From JALHMQ01 sp020248785 (GTDB taxonomy: Bacteria; Pseudomonadota; Gammaproteobacteria; Burkholderiales; Burkholderiaceae_F), in the NCBI GenBank assembly GCA_046343415.1, contig JBKDNL010000117.1, forward strand, positions 1 to 64,000: a DNA stretch of 64,000 bases, read 5' to 3'. The notes under the pieces were generated by a model. That model saw only the letters and a list, made by a program, of their open reading frames with translations. It had not been told where the DNA came from and did no database searches. Below are positions 52,115 through 62,708 of this stretch, piece after piece. Made by a program: the position numbers and the translations under genes. Every line of letters starts with the position of its first letter. The stretch's first letter is position 1.

Positions 52115-52402
52115 TCAGGATTCAGCGACAGGAGTAGGGTTCTTTGCGCAGGAAGCGCGCACACCTTTTTCGCAGATCTCGCGTAGCGCCGCTTTGGTGG
52201 CAGCCTCACTGTCGGCGATCGCGCGCTCGATCGCCTGCCTCTCGTCGGGCTTCGCATTGCCCTGGATCTCGCGACTGAACCCCGGCACATTGGCACAACG
52301 TTCAATCGCCGCCTGAATCTTTGCCTCAGACGCCGCATTTGAGCACCCGCCGAGCAACGCCAGCGCTGTGCCAACCGCCGCCAGGCACGCGACCCGCGTC
52401 AT
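52115..52402 (-). CDS. Small lipoprotein inserted between atpD and atpC
   Basis: 95 residues. The lipoprotein signal MTRVACLAAVGTALALLGGC ends with lipobox LGGC and lipid-attachment Cys20. The mature part is short and charged, with three Cys (ERCANVPGF, REICEKGVRASCAKN). The family is not recognised. Its ATG overlaps the atpD stop as ATGA, so translation is coupled to atpD, and atpC starts 12 bases after its stop. The place inside a normally invariant operon is odd; whether it touches ATP synthase is unknown. Confidence 0.8.
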   Translation of the reverse strand: MTRVACLAAVGTALALLGGCSNAASEAKIQAAIERCANVPGFSREIQGNAKPDERQAIERAIADSEAATKAALREICEKGVRASCAKNPTPVAES

Positions 52403-53823
52403 TGGACCTTCTTGGCTTTCTCGAACGCCTCGTCGATCGTCCCGACCATATAGAACGCCTGCTCGGGCAATGCGTCGCACTCGCCATCGACGATCATCTG
52501 GAAGCCGCGGATCGTCTCCTTCAGCGGCACGTACTTCCCCGGCGAGCCGGTGAACACCTCGGCGACGTGAAACGGCTGCGACAGGAAGCGCTGCAGCTTG
52601 CGCGCGCGCGCCACCGCCAGCTTGTCCTCGGGCGACAGCTCGTCCATGCCCAGGATCGCGATGATGTCGCGCAGCTCTTTATAGCGCTGCAGCGTGGCCT
52701 GCACGCGGCGCGTGGTGTTGTAGTGCTCTTCGCCCACGACGTTGGGGTCGATCTGGCGCGAGGTCGAATCGAGCGGGTCGACCGACGGATAGATACCGAG
52801 CGCGGCGATCTCGCGGCTCAACACGACGGTGGCGTCGAGGTGGCCGAAGGTCGTGGCGGGCGACGGGTCCGTCAGGTCGTCGGCGGGCACGTAGACGGCC
52901 TGGATCGAGGTGATCGAGCCGGTCTTGGTCGAGGTGATCCGCTCCTGCAGGCGGCCCATTTCTTCCGCCAGCGTGGGTTGGTAGCCCACCGCGGAGGGCA
53001 TCCGGCCGAGCAGCGCTGACACCTCGGTGCCGGCCAGCGTGTAGCGGTAGATGTTGTCGACGAAAAACAGGATGTCGCGGCCCTCGTCGCGGAAGCGCTC
53101 GGCCATCGTCAGTCCGGTCAGGCCGACGCGCAGGCGGTTGCCCGGCGGCTCGTTCATCTGGCCGAACACCATCGCGACCTTGGACTTCGACAGGTCTTCC
53201 TGCACGATGACCTTGGCATCCGACATCTCGTGATAAAAGTCGTTGCCTTCGCGCGTGCGCTCGCCCACGCCGGCGAACACCGACAGGCCCGAGTGCTGCG
53301 TGGCGATGTTGTTGATGAGCTCCAGCATCGTCACCGTCTTGCCCACGCCGGCGCCGCCGAACAGGCCGATCTTGCCGCCCTTGGCGAACGGGCAAATCAG
53401 GTCGATGACCTTGATGCCGGTTTCGAGCAGTTCAACCGACGGCGACAGCTCGTCGAACTTCGGTGCCGGCTGATGGATGCCGCGCCGCTCATCAGACAGG
53501 ATCGGGCCGCGCTCGTCGATCGGACGACCGAGCACGTCCATCACCCGGCCCAGCACGCCGGGGCCTACCGGGACCTTGATGTTGTCACCGGTGTTCTTGA
53601 CCTTCATGCCGCGCTTCAGGCCGTCGGATGAGCCCATCGCGATGGTGCGCACGATGCCGTCACCCAGCTGCTGCTCGACCTCGAAGGTCAGGCCCTGCTC
53701 GACCAGCTTGTTGCCGACGTCCTGCTCGAGGATCAGCGCGTCGTACACGCGCGGCATCGCGTCGCGCGGGAACTCGATGTCCACCACGGCGCCGATGCAC
53801 TGAACGATGGTTCCGGTGCTCAT
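52399..53823 (-). CDS. atpD: ATP synthase beta subunit
   Basis: 474 residues, the catalytic subunit of F1. P-loop GGAGVGKTVTMLELI, GERTREGNDFYHEM with the catalytic Glu, the DELSEED-like region (read here as DELSPED) in IAILGMDELSPEDKLAVARARKLQRFLSQPF, and a normal C-terminus. It is followed with an overlap by the lipoprotein gene. Confidence 0.98.
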   Translation of the reverse strand: MSTGTIVQCIGAVVDIEFPRDAMPRVYDALILEQDVGNKLVEQGLTFEVEQQLGDGIVRTIAMGSSDGLKRGMKVKNTGDNIKVPVGPGVLGRVMDVLGRPIDERGPILSDERRGIHQPAPKFDELSPSVELLETGIKVIDLICPFAKGGKIGLFGGAGVGKTVTMLELINNIATQHSGLSVFAGVGERTREGNDFYHEMSDAKVIVQEDLSKSKVAMVFGQMNEPPGNRLRVGLTGLTMAERFRDEGRDILFFVDNIYRYTLAGTEVSALLGRMPSAVGYQPTLAEEMGRLQERITSTKTGSITSIQAVYVPADDLTDPSPATTFGHLDATVVLSREIAALGIYPSVDPLDSTSRQIDPNVVGEEHYNTTRRVQATLQRYKELRDIIAILGMDELSPEDKLAVARARKLQRFLSQPFHVAEVFTGSPGKYVPLKETIRGFQMIVDGECDALPEQAFYMVGTIDEAFEKAKKVQ

Positions 53824-53856
53824 GTTGATTTCCTTGGCTCTTGGGTTCTCAATGCG

Positions 53857-54738
53857 TTAGGAGATCGCCGCTGCGCCGCCGACGATCTCGGAAATTTCTT
53901 TCGTGATACCGGCCTGGCGCGTCTTGTTGTAGACGAGCTGCAGCTCCTCGATCAGCTTCTTGGCGTTGTCACTGGCGGCCTTCATCGCCACCATGCGCGC
54001 GCTCTGCTCGGAGGCCAGGTTCTCGGCCAGCGACTGGTACACGATGGCCTCGACGTAACGGGTCATCAGCTCGTCGATCACGCGCTGGGCATCCGGCTCG
54101 TAGATGTAGTCCCAGCTGTAGGCGCGCTTTTCTTCCTCGCTCTGCGCAAAGCGCTCGGCCGACAGCGGCAGCAGTTGCTCGATCACCGGCTCCTGCTTCA
54201 TTGTGTTGATGAAGCGCGAGTAGGCGATGTACACGGCGTCGACGCGGCCCTCGGCATACGCGTCCAGTTGCACCTTGACCGGGCCTACCAGGCGCTCCAG
54301 GTGTGGCTTGTCGCCCAGTTGCACAGCGTGCGAGACGACATTGGCGTTCATGCGCTGCAGAAAGCCGAAGCCCTTGTTGCCAATCGCGGTGGCCTGGAAC
54401 TTCACCGACTCGGCTTCCCACTGCTTGACCCGCTGCAGCACGGCGCGCTGGATGTTCGTGTTCAGGCCGCCGCACAGGCCCTTGTCGGTCGACACGAGAA
54501 TCAGACCCACGTTGCGCAGCTGATCGCGCTTGACCACGAACGGGTGGCGGTACTCTGGATTGGCGCTGGCCAAGTGCGCAACGATGTTGCGGATCTTGTC
54601 CCCATACGGGCGCGTGTTGCGCATGCGGTCCTGCGCCTTGCGCATCTTCGACGCGGCCACCATTTCCATCGCCTTGGTGATCTTGCGCGTGTTCTGCACG
54701 CTCTTGATCTTGACGCGGATCTCTTTGGTACTTGGCAT
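53857..54738 (-). CDS. atpG: ATP synthase gamma subunit
   Basis: 293 residues. N- and C-terminal long helices forming the rotor axle (MPSTKEIRVKIKSVQNTRKITKAMEMVAASKMRKAQ and RMVAMKAASDNAKKLIEELQLVYNKTRQAGITKEISEIVGGAAAI) surround a central Rossmann-like domain (LILVSTDKGLCGGLNTNI). It sits between atpA and atpD as usual; the 127-base atpA-atpG gap is longer than others and contains a GCGCGC-type hairpin. Confidence 0.97.
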   Translation of the reverse strand: MPSTKEIRVKIKSVQNTRKITKAMEMVAASKMRKAQDRMRNTRPYGDKIRNIVAHLASANPEYRHPFVVKRDQLRNVGLILVSTDKGLCGGLNTNIQRAVLQRVKQWEAESVKFQATAIGNKGFGFLQRMNANVVSHAVQLGDKPHLERLVGPVKVQLDAYAEGRVDAVYIAYSRFINTMKQEPVIEQLLPLSAERFAQSEEEKRAYSWDYIYEPDAQRVIDELMTRYVEAIVYQSLAENLASEQSARMVAMKAASDNAKKLIEELQLVYNKTRQAGITKEISEIVGGAAAIS

Positions 54739-54865
54739 GGGTTATGTCGACGTGATGTACGCGCGCTTCGCGCGCACGTGCATCTCGTCGAGTCCAGTCA
54801 GATGTTCTTGCTTGGGGCGGCCCGGCGCAAGAACATGGTTCAACTGCAACGTTCGCTCCGTGAGA

Positions 54866-56407
54866 TCAGTACGCGCCGGTCTTCTTGAACTCGGTGATCG
54901 CGGCCGACAGCGCCGCCTCGTCGTCCTTGGACAGGTCCTTGGTCGACTCGATGCGCTCGACGAGCGCGGCGTGCTTGCTCTTCAGGAACTCGCGCAGCGC
55001 CTTCTCGGCCGCCAGCGCCTTCTTGACGTCGACGTCGTCGAAGTGGCCGTTGTTCACGGCAAACAGCGTGACCGCCTGCTCCCAGACCTGCAGCGGCTGG
55101 TACTGCGGCTGCTTCATCAGCTCGGTGACCAGGCGGCCGCGATCGAGCTGCTTGCGGGTGGCGTCGTCGAGGTCGGAGGCGAACTGGGCAAAGGCCGCCA
55201 GCTCGCGGTACTGCGCCAGCGCCAGGCGCACGCCGCCGCCCAGCTTCTTGATGACCTTGGTCTGCGCCGCACCGCCGACGCGCGACACCGAGATGCCCGC
55301 GTTGATGGCGGGACGGATGCCGGCGTTGAACAGATCGGTCTCGAGGAAGATCTGGCCGTCGGTGATCGAGATCACGTTGGTCGGCACGAACGCGGTCACG
55401 TCGCCGGCCTGCGTCTCGATGATCGGCAGGGCGGTAAGCGAGCCGGTCTTGCCCTTGACCTCGCCATTGGTGAACTTCTCGACGTATTCCTCGTTCACGC
55501 GCGCGGCGCGTTCGAGCAGGCGCGAGTGCAGGTAGAACACGTCGCCGGGATACGCCTCGCGGCCCGGCGGACGGCGCAGCAACAGCGACACCTGACGGTA
55601 GGCCCAGGCCTGCTTGGTCAGGTCGTCATAGATGATCAGCGCGTCCTGGCCGCGGTCGCGGAAGTACTCGCCCATGGTGCAGCCGGAGTACGGCGCGATA
55701 TATTGCAGGGCCGCCGAATCAGAGGCCGACGCCGCCACGATGATCGTGTAGGCCATCGCGCCGGTTTCCTCGAGCTTGCGCACCACGTTGGCGATCGTCG
55801 AAGCCTTCTGCCCGATCGCGACGTACACGCAGATGACGTCCTTGCCCTTCGAATTGATGATCGTGTCGACCGCCACCGCCGTCTTGCCGGTCTGGCGGTC
55901 GCCGATGATGAGCTCCCGCTGCCCGCGGCCCACCGGCACCATCGCGTCGATGGCCTTCAGGCCCGTCTGCAGCGGCTGCGCCACAGACTTGCGCCACATC
56001 ACGCCGGGCGCCACCTTCTCGATCACGTCGGTCATCTTGGCGTTGATCGGGCCCTTGCCGTCGATCGGCTGGCCGAGCGAGTTGACCACGCGGCCGATCA
56101 GCTCGGGGCCGACCGGCACCGACAGGATGCGCCCGGTCGCCTTGACCGTGTCGCCCTCCTTGATGTGCTCGTAGGCACCGAGCACGACCGCACCGACTGA
56201 GTCCCGCTCGAGGTTGAGCGCGAGGCCGAAGGTGTTGCCGGGGAACTCGAGCATCTCGCCCTGCATGGCATCCGACAGGCCATGGATGCGGCAGATGCCG
56301 TCGGTCACGGACACGACCGTGCCCTGGGTGCGGATCTCAGCGGAGACGCCGAGCCCCTGGATGCGGCTCTTCAGCAGTTCGCTGATTTCGGAAGGATTGA
56401 GTTGCAT
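54866..56407 (-). CDS. atpA: ATP synthase alpha subunit
   Basis: 513 residues. Non-catalytic nucleotide-binding subunit: IGDRQTGKTAVAVDTIINSK P-loop, VSVTDGICRIHGLSDAMQGEMLEFPG, and SLLLRRPPGREAYPGDVFYLHSRLLERAA. Complete, with the usual C-terminus. It lies 66 bases after atpH. Confidence 0.98.
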   Translation of the reverse strand: MQLNPSEISELLKSRIQGLGVSAEIRTQGTVVSVTDGICRIHGLSDAMQGEMLEFPGNTFGLALNLERDSVGAVVLGAYEHIKEGDTVKATGRILSVPVGPELIGRVVNSLGQPIDGKGPINAKMTDVIEKVAPGVMWRKSVAQPLQTGLKAIDAMVPVGRGQRELIIGDRQTGKTAVAVDTIINSKGKDVICVYVAIGQKASTIANVVRKLEETGAMAYTIIVAASASDSAALQYIAPYSGCTMGEYFRDRGQDALIIYDDLTKQAWAYRQVSLLLRRPPGREAYPGDVFYLHSRLLERAARVNEEYVEKFTNGEVKGKTGSLTALPIIETQAGDVTAFVPTNVISITDGQIFLETDLFNAGIRPAINAGISVSRVGGAAQTKVIKKLGGGVRLALAQYRELAAFAQFASDLDDATRKQLDRGRLVTELMKQPQYQPLQVWEQAVTLFAVNNGHFDDVDVKKALAAEKALREFLKSKHAALVERIESTKDLSKDDEAALSAAITEFKKTGAY

Positions 56408-56473
56408 CGTCGCAACCTTTCGACAAGTTGAATCTGGTTAGGCGCTAGCGAGCCGAAGTCATCGGGGCGGTCA

Positions 56474-57013
56474 TCAGGCGGCCGTCAGGGCAGCCTGCAT
56501 CTGCGCCAGCCGCGTCTTGACCGAGGTATCGAGCACGTGGTCGCCCACGGTGACGCGCACGCCGCCGATCAGGCTGGGGTCCACATGCACGGTCGGCTTG
56601 AGTTTGAGCGCGAACTTCTTCGACAACGCCTGCACCAGGCCGGCGGCCTCGCCGTCGGCCAGCGGGAACGCGCTTTCGATGACACAATCGGCCACGCCCT
56701 CGGCGGCGTTCTTCAGCGCGCGGTACTGCGTTGAAATCTCGGGCAGCGTGGCCAGGCGGTCGTTGTCGATCAGCGTGGCGAGGAAGTTCTTGCCCTCGGA
56801 CGGCAGCGGCGACTTGAGCAAGCCCGCCAGCAGGTTGGCCACCGCATCGGCACCGAGTTTCGGATCGCCGACGACCTGCGTGACCTGCGGGTGGTGCATC
56901 AGCGCGCCGAGCTCTTCGAGCGGGGCGACCCAGGCGTCGCGCTCGCCCTTGGCGGTGGCAGCATCGAACAGCGCCTCGGCGTAGGGGCGCGCGATGGTCG
57001 ACAGTTCGGCCAT
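56474..57013 (-). CDS. atpH: ATP synthase delta subunit
   Basis: 179 residues (MAELSTIARPYAEALFDAA ... LIGGVRVTVGDHVLDTSVKTRLAQMQAAL). It joins the F1 head to the peripheral stalk b subunits. The ATG at 57013 gives the family start; the frame open upstream overlaps atpF and is not used. Confidence 0.95.
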   Translation of the reverse strand: MAELSTIARPYAEALFDAATAKGERDAWVAPLEELGALMHHPQVTQVVGDPKLGADAVANLLAGLLKSPLPSEGKNFLATLIDNDRLATLPEISTQYRALKNAAEGVADCVIESAFPLADGEAAGLVQALSKKFALKLKPTVHVDPSLIGGVRVTVGDHVLDTSVKTRLAQMQAALTAA

Positions 57014-57023
57014 GGTCTGCTCC

Positions 57024-57494
57024 TTAGAGCTTGGCTTTGAGCTGGTTGAGCAGATCCGCGTGCACCTGCGCGTTGACTTCGCGCTTGAGGATCTGTTCTG
57101 CACCGGCAATGGCGAGCACGGCCACCTGGTCGCGCAGCGCGTTCTTCGCACGGGCCATTTCCTGCTCGGCGTCCACTTTAGCCTGCGCCAGGATGCGTGC
57201 GCGCTCGGCCTCGGCGTCCTTCTTGGCGGCCTCGATGATGGCGGCGGCCTGCTTCTCGGCCTCGGCCGCCCGGCTCGCACCGGCGGCGCGGGCATCGGCC
57301 TCGAGCTTGGCGATGTGGCGTTGCGCCTCGTCGAGCGAGCGGTTGCCGCGCTCGGCGGCAGCCAGACCCTCGGCGATCTTCTTCTGCCGCTCTTCCAGCG
57401 ACTTGATCAGCGGCGGCCAGATGTACTTCATCGTCACCCAAGCGCCGATGAAGAACACGACCAGCTGAACAAACAACGTGGCGTTGATGTTCAT
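57024..57494 (-). CDS. atpF: ATP synthase b subunit
   Basis: 156 residues. One N-terminal membrane helix (MNINATLFVQLVVFFIGAWVTM) followed by a long charged helix that dimerises as the peripheral stalk. Normal size; ten bases separate it from atpH. Confidence 0.96.
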   Translation of the reverse strand: MNINATLFVQLVVFFIGAWVTMKYIWPPLIKSLEERQKKIAEGLAAAERGNRSLDEAQRHIAKLEADARAAGASRAAEAEKQAAAIIEAAKKDAEAERARILAQAKVDAEQEMARAKNALRDQVAVLAIAGAEQILKREVNAQVHADLLNQLKAKL

Positions 57495-57579
57495 ATGAAA
57501 CCCGGAAACGCCGGACGGGCCCTCATCGAAGGAAGGCCCGCCGGCAACTTGGTTAATGGACCGAGTTGCGCGGGCGCGA

Positions 57580-58699
<1,120 letters not shown>

Positions 58700-58762
58700 C
58701 TTGCGGACTCGACGATTCGATTTTTCTGATTGTCCGTTGCGCGGCCGGGCTCGGCGGCCAGT

Positions 58763-59131
58763 TCACCAGCGCAACAGCAACGCAACCAAGTAGCTCTTCA
58801 AGGCGGCGATGATCGCGATCACCATCGCCAGCCAAACCACGTCTTTGTAGGCCCAGGCAATCAGCGCCAGGAGCGCAACGGTCGAACCCAGCTTGACGAA
58901 CTCACCCACGAAAAACGTCGCAACACTTGCGCCCTGCGGCCGCTTGGCAGACAGCGCCAGGCGCAGGGCAAACAAGCCGTTCGGAACGAAACAAGCAGCG
59001 CCGCCCACCACTGCCGAGAGTGCCGCGTTCTCACCCCCCAGCAGCATTGCCGCTGCGGCAACGATCACGGTGGCGAGGATTTGCAGGATGACGATCCGGA
59101 ACATGACCACCATTCCGGGCGCCAGAGACAT
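58763..59131 (-). CDS. atpI: ATP synthase subunit I (AtpI)
   Basis: 122 residues with four hydrophobic helices (MFRIVILQILATVIVAAAAMLLG, AVVGGAACFVPNGLFALRLAL, FFVGEFVKLGSTVALLALIAW and the last). The family assists c-ring assembly. The start is placed at the ATG giving MSLAPGMVVMF; a later Met at residue 7 is possible. It is the first gene of the operon, after the promoter at 59197-59226. Confidence 0.85.
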   Translation of the reverse strand: MSLAPGMVVMFRIVILQILATVIVAAAAMLLGGENAALSAVVGGAACFVPNGLFALRLALSAKRPQGASVATFFVGEFVKLGSTVALLALIAWAYKDVVWLAMVIAIIAALKSYLVALLLRW

Positions 59132-59196
59132 GGCGTCTTGCCCTGTCCCGGCGGGAACGTCCCGCGCGTGAGCTTCGTTTTCCGTAAAGCCGAGAG

Positions 59197-59226
59197 ATTC
59201 TACGGGCCCGCGACGAAACGGGTCAA
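59197..59226 (-). promoter_or_regulatory. Sigma-70 promoter of the ATP synthase operon
   Basis: On the minus strand TTGACC (59221-59226), an 18-base spacer and TAGAAT (59197-59202), five of six matches at each box. It points into atpI, leaving a leader of about 60 bases. Confidence 0.65.
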
Positions 59227-59321
59227 ATGAGACTATGAGCGCGCGGGGGCAAATGGGACGGTCGGCCCGCACTGCGCGAGGACGGTGGGCCGGCGCGCGC
59301 GGCGCCCGGGCCGCCGCGGCG

Positions 59322-59609
59322 CTAGCGAAGCCGACCGACGTAGCGACTTTCGGCCACCGGTCGCTCCGGCCGCAGCACCGGCAACGGGACCACGTTGGTC
59401 TCGTGCTTGATCGACGCGGTCATGCCCAGCTTGTCCATCAGCTGCAGGACGAGCAGCACGCCATCTTCCTCGGCGGCGTCCGAGAACTGCTGCAGCACGC
59501 CCTTGGCGTACAGGCGGTCGGACCCAAAACGCACCACGTCGACCGGCATGCCGGCGCGCGCAGCGTTGATCTTCAGGCGGGCGATCAGGCGGAGCGTCTC
59601 GTTGTCCAT
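59322..59609 (-). CDS. Small conserved-looking protein between parB and atpI
   Basis: 95 residues, family not recognised, soluble, no signal peptide: MDNETLRLIARLKINAARAGMPVDVVRFGSDRLYAKGVLQQFSDAAEEDGVLLVLQLMDKLG. It resembles a small mixed alpha/beta protein. GGAAG lies eight bases before the ATG at 59609, which supports this start over the longer frame. It shares strand with parAB and atp genes. Confidence 0.6.
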   Translation of the reverse strand: MDNETLRLIARLKINAARAGMPVDVVRFGSDRLYAKGVLQQFSDAAEEDGVLLVLQLMDKLGMTASIKHETNVVPLPVLRPERPVAESRYVGRLR

Positions 59610-59758
59610 GGCGCACTTCCAGGGTGACGGAGTGCGGCCACAGTAAAGATGCGCCCGGCGGCGCGCTGCGGAAAAACCGACGGCGCCGTGCAGAAGGTTC
59701 GACGCGCGCGACGTCCTGCGGGCACGCTGCACTGACTCGCGCCGGCCCGGCCGTCCGC

Positions 59759-60619
59759 TCAGCCCGCGCCCTTCAGCCGCTGCACGATCCCGTCGAGCTG
59801 GTCGAGCGAGGAGAACTGGATCACGAGCTTGCCGCGGCCCCTGGGATCGGCATCCAGGCGCACCACGGCACCGAGGGCGTCGGCCAGCTCTTCCTCCAGC
59901 CGCTCCACATCCCGGCTGCGCTTGGCCGCCGCCTTGCCTGCGGTCGGCGCTCTTTGCGTGCGCGCGACCACCGCCTCGGCCTCGCGCACCGACAGGCCCT
60001 TGACGACGATCTGATGGCCGAGCTGGACCTGGGTGGCTCCGTCGACCGCCAGCAGTGCGCGCGCGTGGCCCATGTCGAGCTGGCCGCCCATCAGCATGTC
60101 CTGCACGGGCTGAGCCAGATTGAGCAGGCGCAGCAGGTTGGAGGTGGCGCTGCGCGAGCGGCCAATGGCCTGCGCGGCCTGCTCGTGCGTGAAGTCGAAC
60201 TCGCGGATCAGCCGCTGCACGCCCTGTGCTTCTTCGAGGGGATTGAGATCCTCGCGCTGGATGTTCTCGATCAGCGCCATGGCCAGCGCCGCCTCGTCGG
60301 GCACCGACTTGACCAGCACCGGCACCTCGTCGAGCCCCGCGAGCTGCGAGGCGCGGAAGCGCCGCTCGCCGGCGATGATCTCGTACTGTCCGCCATCGGT
60401 CGGACGCACGAGGATGGGCTGCATCACGCCCTGCGCCTTGATCGACTCGGCCAGTTCGGCCAGCGACTCCGGGTTCATCCGGGTGCGCGGCTGGTACTTG
60501 CCGGCGCGCAGCTTTGCCAGCGGCAGCGTCTGCGGGCTGCCCGCGGGTGTGGCCACCGCGGCGTCGCTGCCCAGCAGCGCATCGAGGCCGCGGCCGAGGC
60601 CTTTCGGGCGTTTGATCAC
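59759..60619 (-). CDS. parB: Chromosome-partitioning protein ParB
   Basis: 286 residues. The CTP-binding N-terminal domain has GERRFRASQLAGLDEVPVLV and ALIENIQREDLNPLEEAQGVQRLI; the helix-turn-helix is THEQAAQAIGRSRSATSNLLRLLNL; a C-terminal dimerisation segment ends the protein. It binds parS sites and spreads as a DNA clamp. I saw no parS-like GTTTCACGTGAAAC in the window. Confidence 0.96.
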   Translation of the reverse strand: MIKRPKGLGRGLDALLGSDAAVATPAGSPQTLPLAKLRAGKYQPRTRMNPESLAELAESIKAQGVMQPILVRPTDGGQYEIIAGERRFRASQLAGLDEVPVLVKSVPDEAALAMALIENIQREDLNPLEEAQGVQRLIREFDFTHEQAAQAIGRSRSATSNLLRLLNLAQPVQDMLMGGQLDMGHARALLAVDGATQVQLGHQIVVKGLSVREAEAVVARTQRAPTAGKAAAKRSRDVERLEEELADALGAVVRLDADPRGRGKLVIQFSSLDQLDGIVQRLKGAG

Positions 60620-60641
60620 GGGCGCTCCTTCCGGGCGAACG

Positions 60642-61412
60642 TCACAGCGTCCTGACGCGCTCGATCATCTCGGCGCCGAAGTTGATGTAGGCCTGCGCAC
60701 CGCGCGAGGCCTTGTCGTAGTTGACCCCGGGCATGCCATAGCTGGGCGCCTCGGCCAGCCGCACGTTGCGCGGGATGATGGTGTCGAACACCTTGTCGCC
60801 GAACTTCTCCACCAGCTGCTGCGACACCTGCTGCTGCAGCGTCATGCGCGGGTCGTACATGACGCGCAGAAGGCCGATGATCTTCAGGTCAGGATTCAGG
60901 TTGGCGGCCACCCGCTTGATGGTGTTCACCAGGTCCGCCAGGCCTTCGAGCGCGAAGTACTCGCACTGCATCGGGATGACCACGCCGTGCGCGGCACACA
61001 GGCCGTTGAGCGTGAGCATCGACAACGACGGCGGGCAATCGATCAGCACGAAGTCGTACTCGCCTTCGACCTCGGCCAGCGCGGTCTTCAGGCGCGACTC
61101 GCGCGCGTCGAGATCCACCAGCTCGACTTCGGCGCCGGCCAGTTCGCGGTTGGCCGGCAGCATGTCGTAGCCGCCAGCCTCGGCGCGGACACGCGCCTCG
61201 CGCACCGACGCCAGTCCGATCAGCACGTGATAGACGCTGCGCGTCAGCGCACGCTTGTCGATGCCGCTGCCCATGGTGGCATTGCCCTGCGGATCCAGAT
61301 CTACCAGCAACACGCGCTGGCCCTGCGCGGCCAGTCCGGCAGCGAGATTGACGCTGGTCGTGGTCTTGCCCACGCCGCCCTTCTGATTGGCAATGCAAAA
61401 GACGCTTGCCAT
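60642..61412 (-). CDS. parA: Chromosome-partitioning ATPase ParA
   Basis: 256 residues. Deviant Walker A motif in FCIANQKGGVGKTTTSVNLAAGLA, LLVDLDPQGNATMGSGID and the switch region YDFVLIDCPPSLSMLTLNGL. It moves ParB-parS complexes on the nucleoid. The ATG at 61412 gives the standard start. ParB follows 22 bases downstream. Confidence 0.96.
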   Translation of the reverse strand: MASVFCIANQKGGVGKTTTSVNLAAGLAAQGQRVLLVDLDPQGNATMGSGIDKRALTRSVYHVLIGLASVREARVRAEAGGYDMLPANRELAGAEVELVDLDARESRLKTALAEVEGEYDFVLIDCPPSLSMLTLNGLCAAHGVVIPMQCEYFALEGLADLVNTIKRVAANLNPDLKIIGLLRVMYDPRMTLQQQVSQQLVEKFGDKVFDTIIPRNVRLAEAPSYGMPGVNYDKASRGAQAYINFGAEMIERVRTL

Positions 61413-61414
61413 GG

Positions 61415-62038
61415 TCACTCCGTCGCCAGCCGCGCGCCGAAGCCGATCAGCGCCACGCCGGCCAGGCGCGACATCCAGCGCCCGGCCGCCGCATGCGCGC
61501 GCAGGCGTTGCGCGATCCATGCACCGGCGACCAGCAGCAGCGAGCAGTAGACGAAGGTGATGACCGAAATCGTTCCGCCCATGGCCAGCAGCGTCGTGGC
61601 GCCTTGGAAGTGCGCGGGATCGATGAACAGCGGGAAGAACGCCATGTAGAACACGATCGCCTTCGGATTGATCACGGTGATCAGGAAGGCCTGGCGGAAA
61701 TACGCGCCCGCGGTGATCGGCAACAGCGTTGCGGCCGCTACGCGCGCGCGCAGCAACTGGATGCCAACGTAGATGAGATAAGCAACGCCGAGGTACTGCA
61801 CCGCCTTGAAGAGCAGCGGATGCGCCATGAGCAGCGCCGCAACGCCGAGCATGGCCGCGATCATCAGCAGCCAGTCACCGAGCATCAGACCGGCAAGCGC
61901 CGCGTAGCCGCCACGCAATCCGCCCTTGGCGGTGGAGGTCAGCAGCGCGAAGGTCCCCGGCCCTGGGAGCATCAGGAACACCAGCACGGCGAGCGCGAAC
62001 GCCGGATAGTCGGTGATTCCCAACCATTGCGTCACCAC
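61415..62038 (-). CDS. LysE-family amino-acid exporter
   Basis: 207 residues, five to six membrane helices. LysE/RhtB motif LMLPGPGTFALLTSTAKGGLRGGYAALAGLMLGD near the start, then ITVINPKAIVFYMAFFPLFID. The substrate is unknown. I prefer a GTG start at 62038, because GGGAGG lies about five bases upstream; an ATG at 62053 would add five residues without its own site. It ends two bases before parA starts, so the genes are probably co-transcribed. Confidence 0.88.
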   Translation of the reverse strand: MVTQWLGITDYPAFALAVLVFLMLPGPGTFALLTSTAKGGLRGGYAALAGLMLGDWLLMIAAMLGVAALLMAHPLLFKAVQYLGVAYLIYVGIQLLRARVAAATLLPITAGAYFRQAFLITVINPKAIVFYMAFFPLFIDPAHFQGATTLLAMGGTISVITFVYCSLLLVAGAWIAQRLRAHAAAGRWMSRLAGVALIGFGARLATE

Positions 62039-62105
62039 GTCGCCCTCCCCCATTGCTGATGCCGCGCCGCCGGACGAGCCACGACCGCCGGCGAAGGGCG
62101 CGATT

Positions 62106-62708
62106 CTACGTTCGCGGGGCGCCCAGCCCAGCAGGCAAGCTGAGCCCCGGCGAAGGCACCAGGCGCTGCGAATCGTAGCCATGCGCAGGCAGCCGCGCGG
62201 CGATGCCACGTAGGGTCGCCGCGTCCAGCGTCGGCGTGCGCGCCAGGATCCACAGATAGCGCCGCTGCGGCTCGCCGACAACGACGTAGCTGTAGTCGGG
62301 CGCCAGCTCGATCACCCAATAGTCGCCGCGGCCGATCGGCAGCCAGCGCAGCCACTGCGGCAGGAACGTGACTTCGAGCCGCGCATTGCTCGTGCTGTCG
62401 ACGACCCTGGCCACGCCCTGCGCGGCGAACACGGTGCCATCGGCGCGCTGGCAGCGATTGAGAACGTCAATGGCGCCGTCGGCGCGCGCGCTGTAGGTCG
62501 CGCTGGTCGCACGCGCGCAGTTGCGGTCCTGGATGCCGAAGGGCATGCGGGCAATCTCGTACCAGGTGCCTAGGTAGCGCTGCAGGTCGACCTGCGCGAC
62601 GGTCTTCAGTGGCGGCAGGTCGGCGGATGCCGCCGGGGCGCCCGGGTTGGCGCAAGCGGCAAGCAGCGTGACGGCCAGCAGGCCGGGGAGCAAGCGAACG
62701 CAGGTCAT
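62106..62708 (-). CDS. blc: Outer-membrane lipocalin (Blc-like)
   Basis: 200 residues. Lipoprotein signal (LLAVTLLAAC, lipid Cys near residue 19), then the lipocalin fold: YLGTWYEIARMPFGIQDRNC at the N-terminus and DYSYVVVGEPQRRYLWILARTP near the C-terminus. It probably carries lipids or fatty acids in the periplasm. Its ATG overlaps the rsmG stop by one base (TGATG), so the two are coupled. Confidence 0.9.
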   Translation of the reverse strand: MTCVRLLPGLLAVTLLAACANPGAPAASADLPPLKTVAQVDLQRYLGTWYEIARMPFGIQDRNCARATSATYSARADGAIDVLNRCQRADGTVFAAQGVARVVDSTSNARLEVTFLPQWLRWLPIGRGDYWVIELAPDYSYVVVGEPQRRYLWILARTPTLDAATLRGIAARLPAHGYDSQRLVPSPGLSLPAGLGAPRT

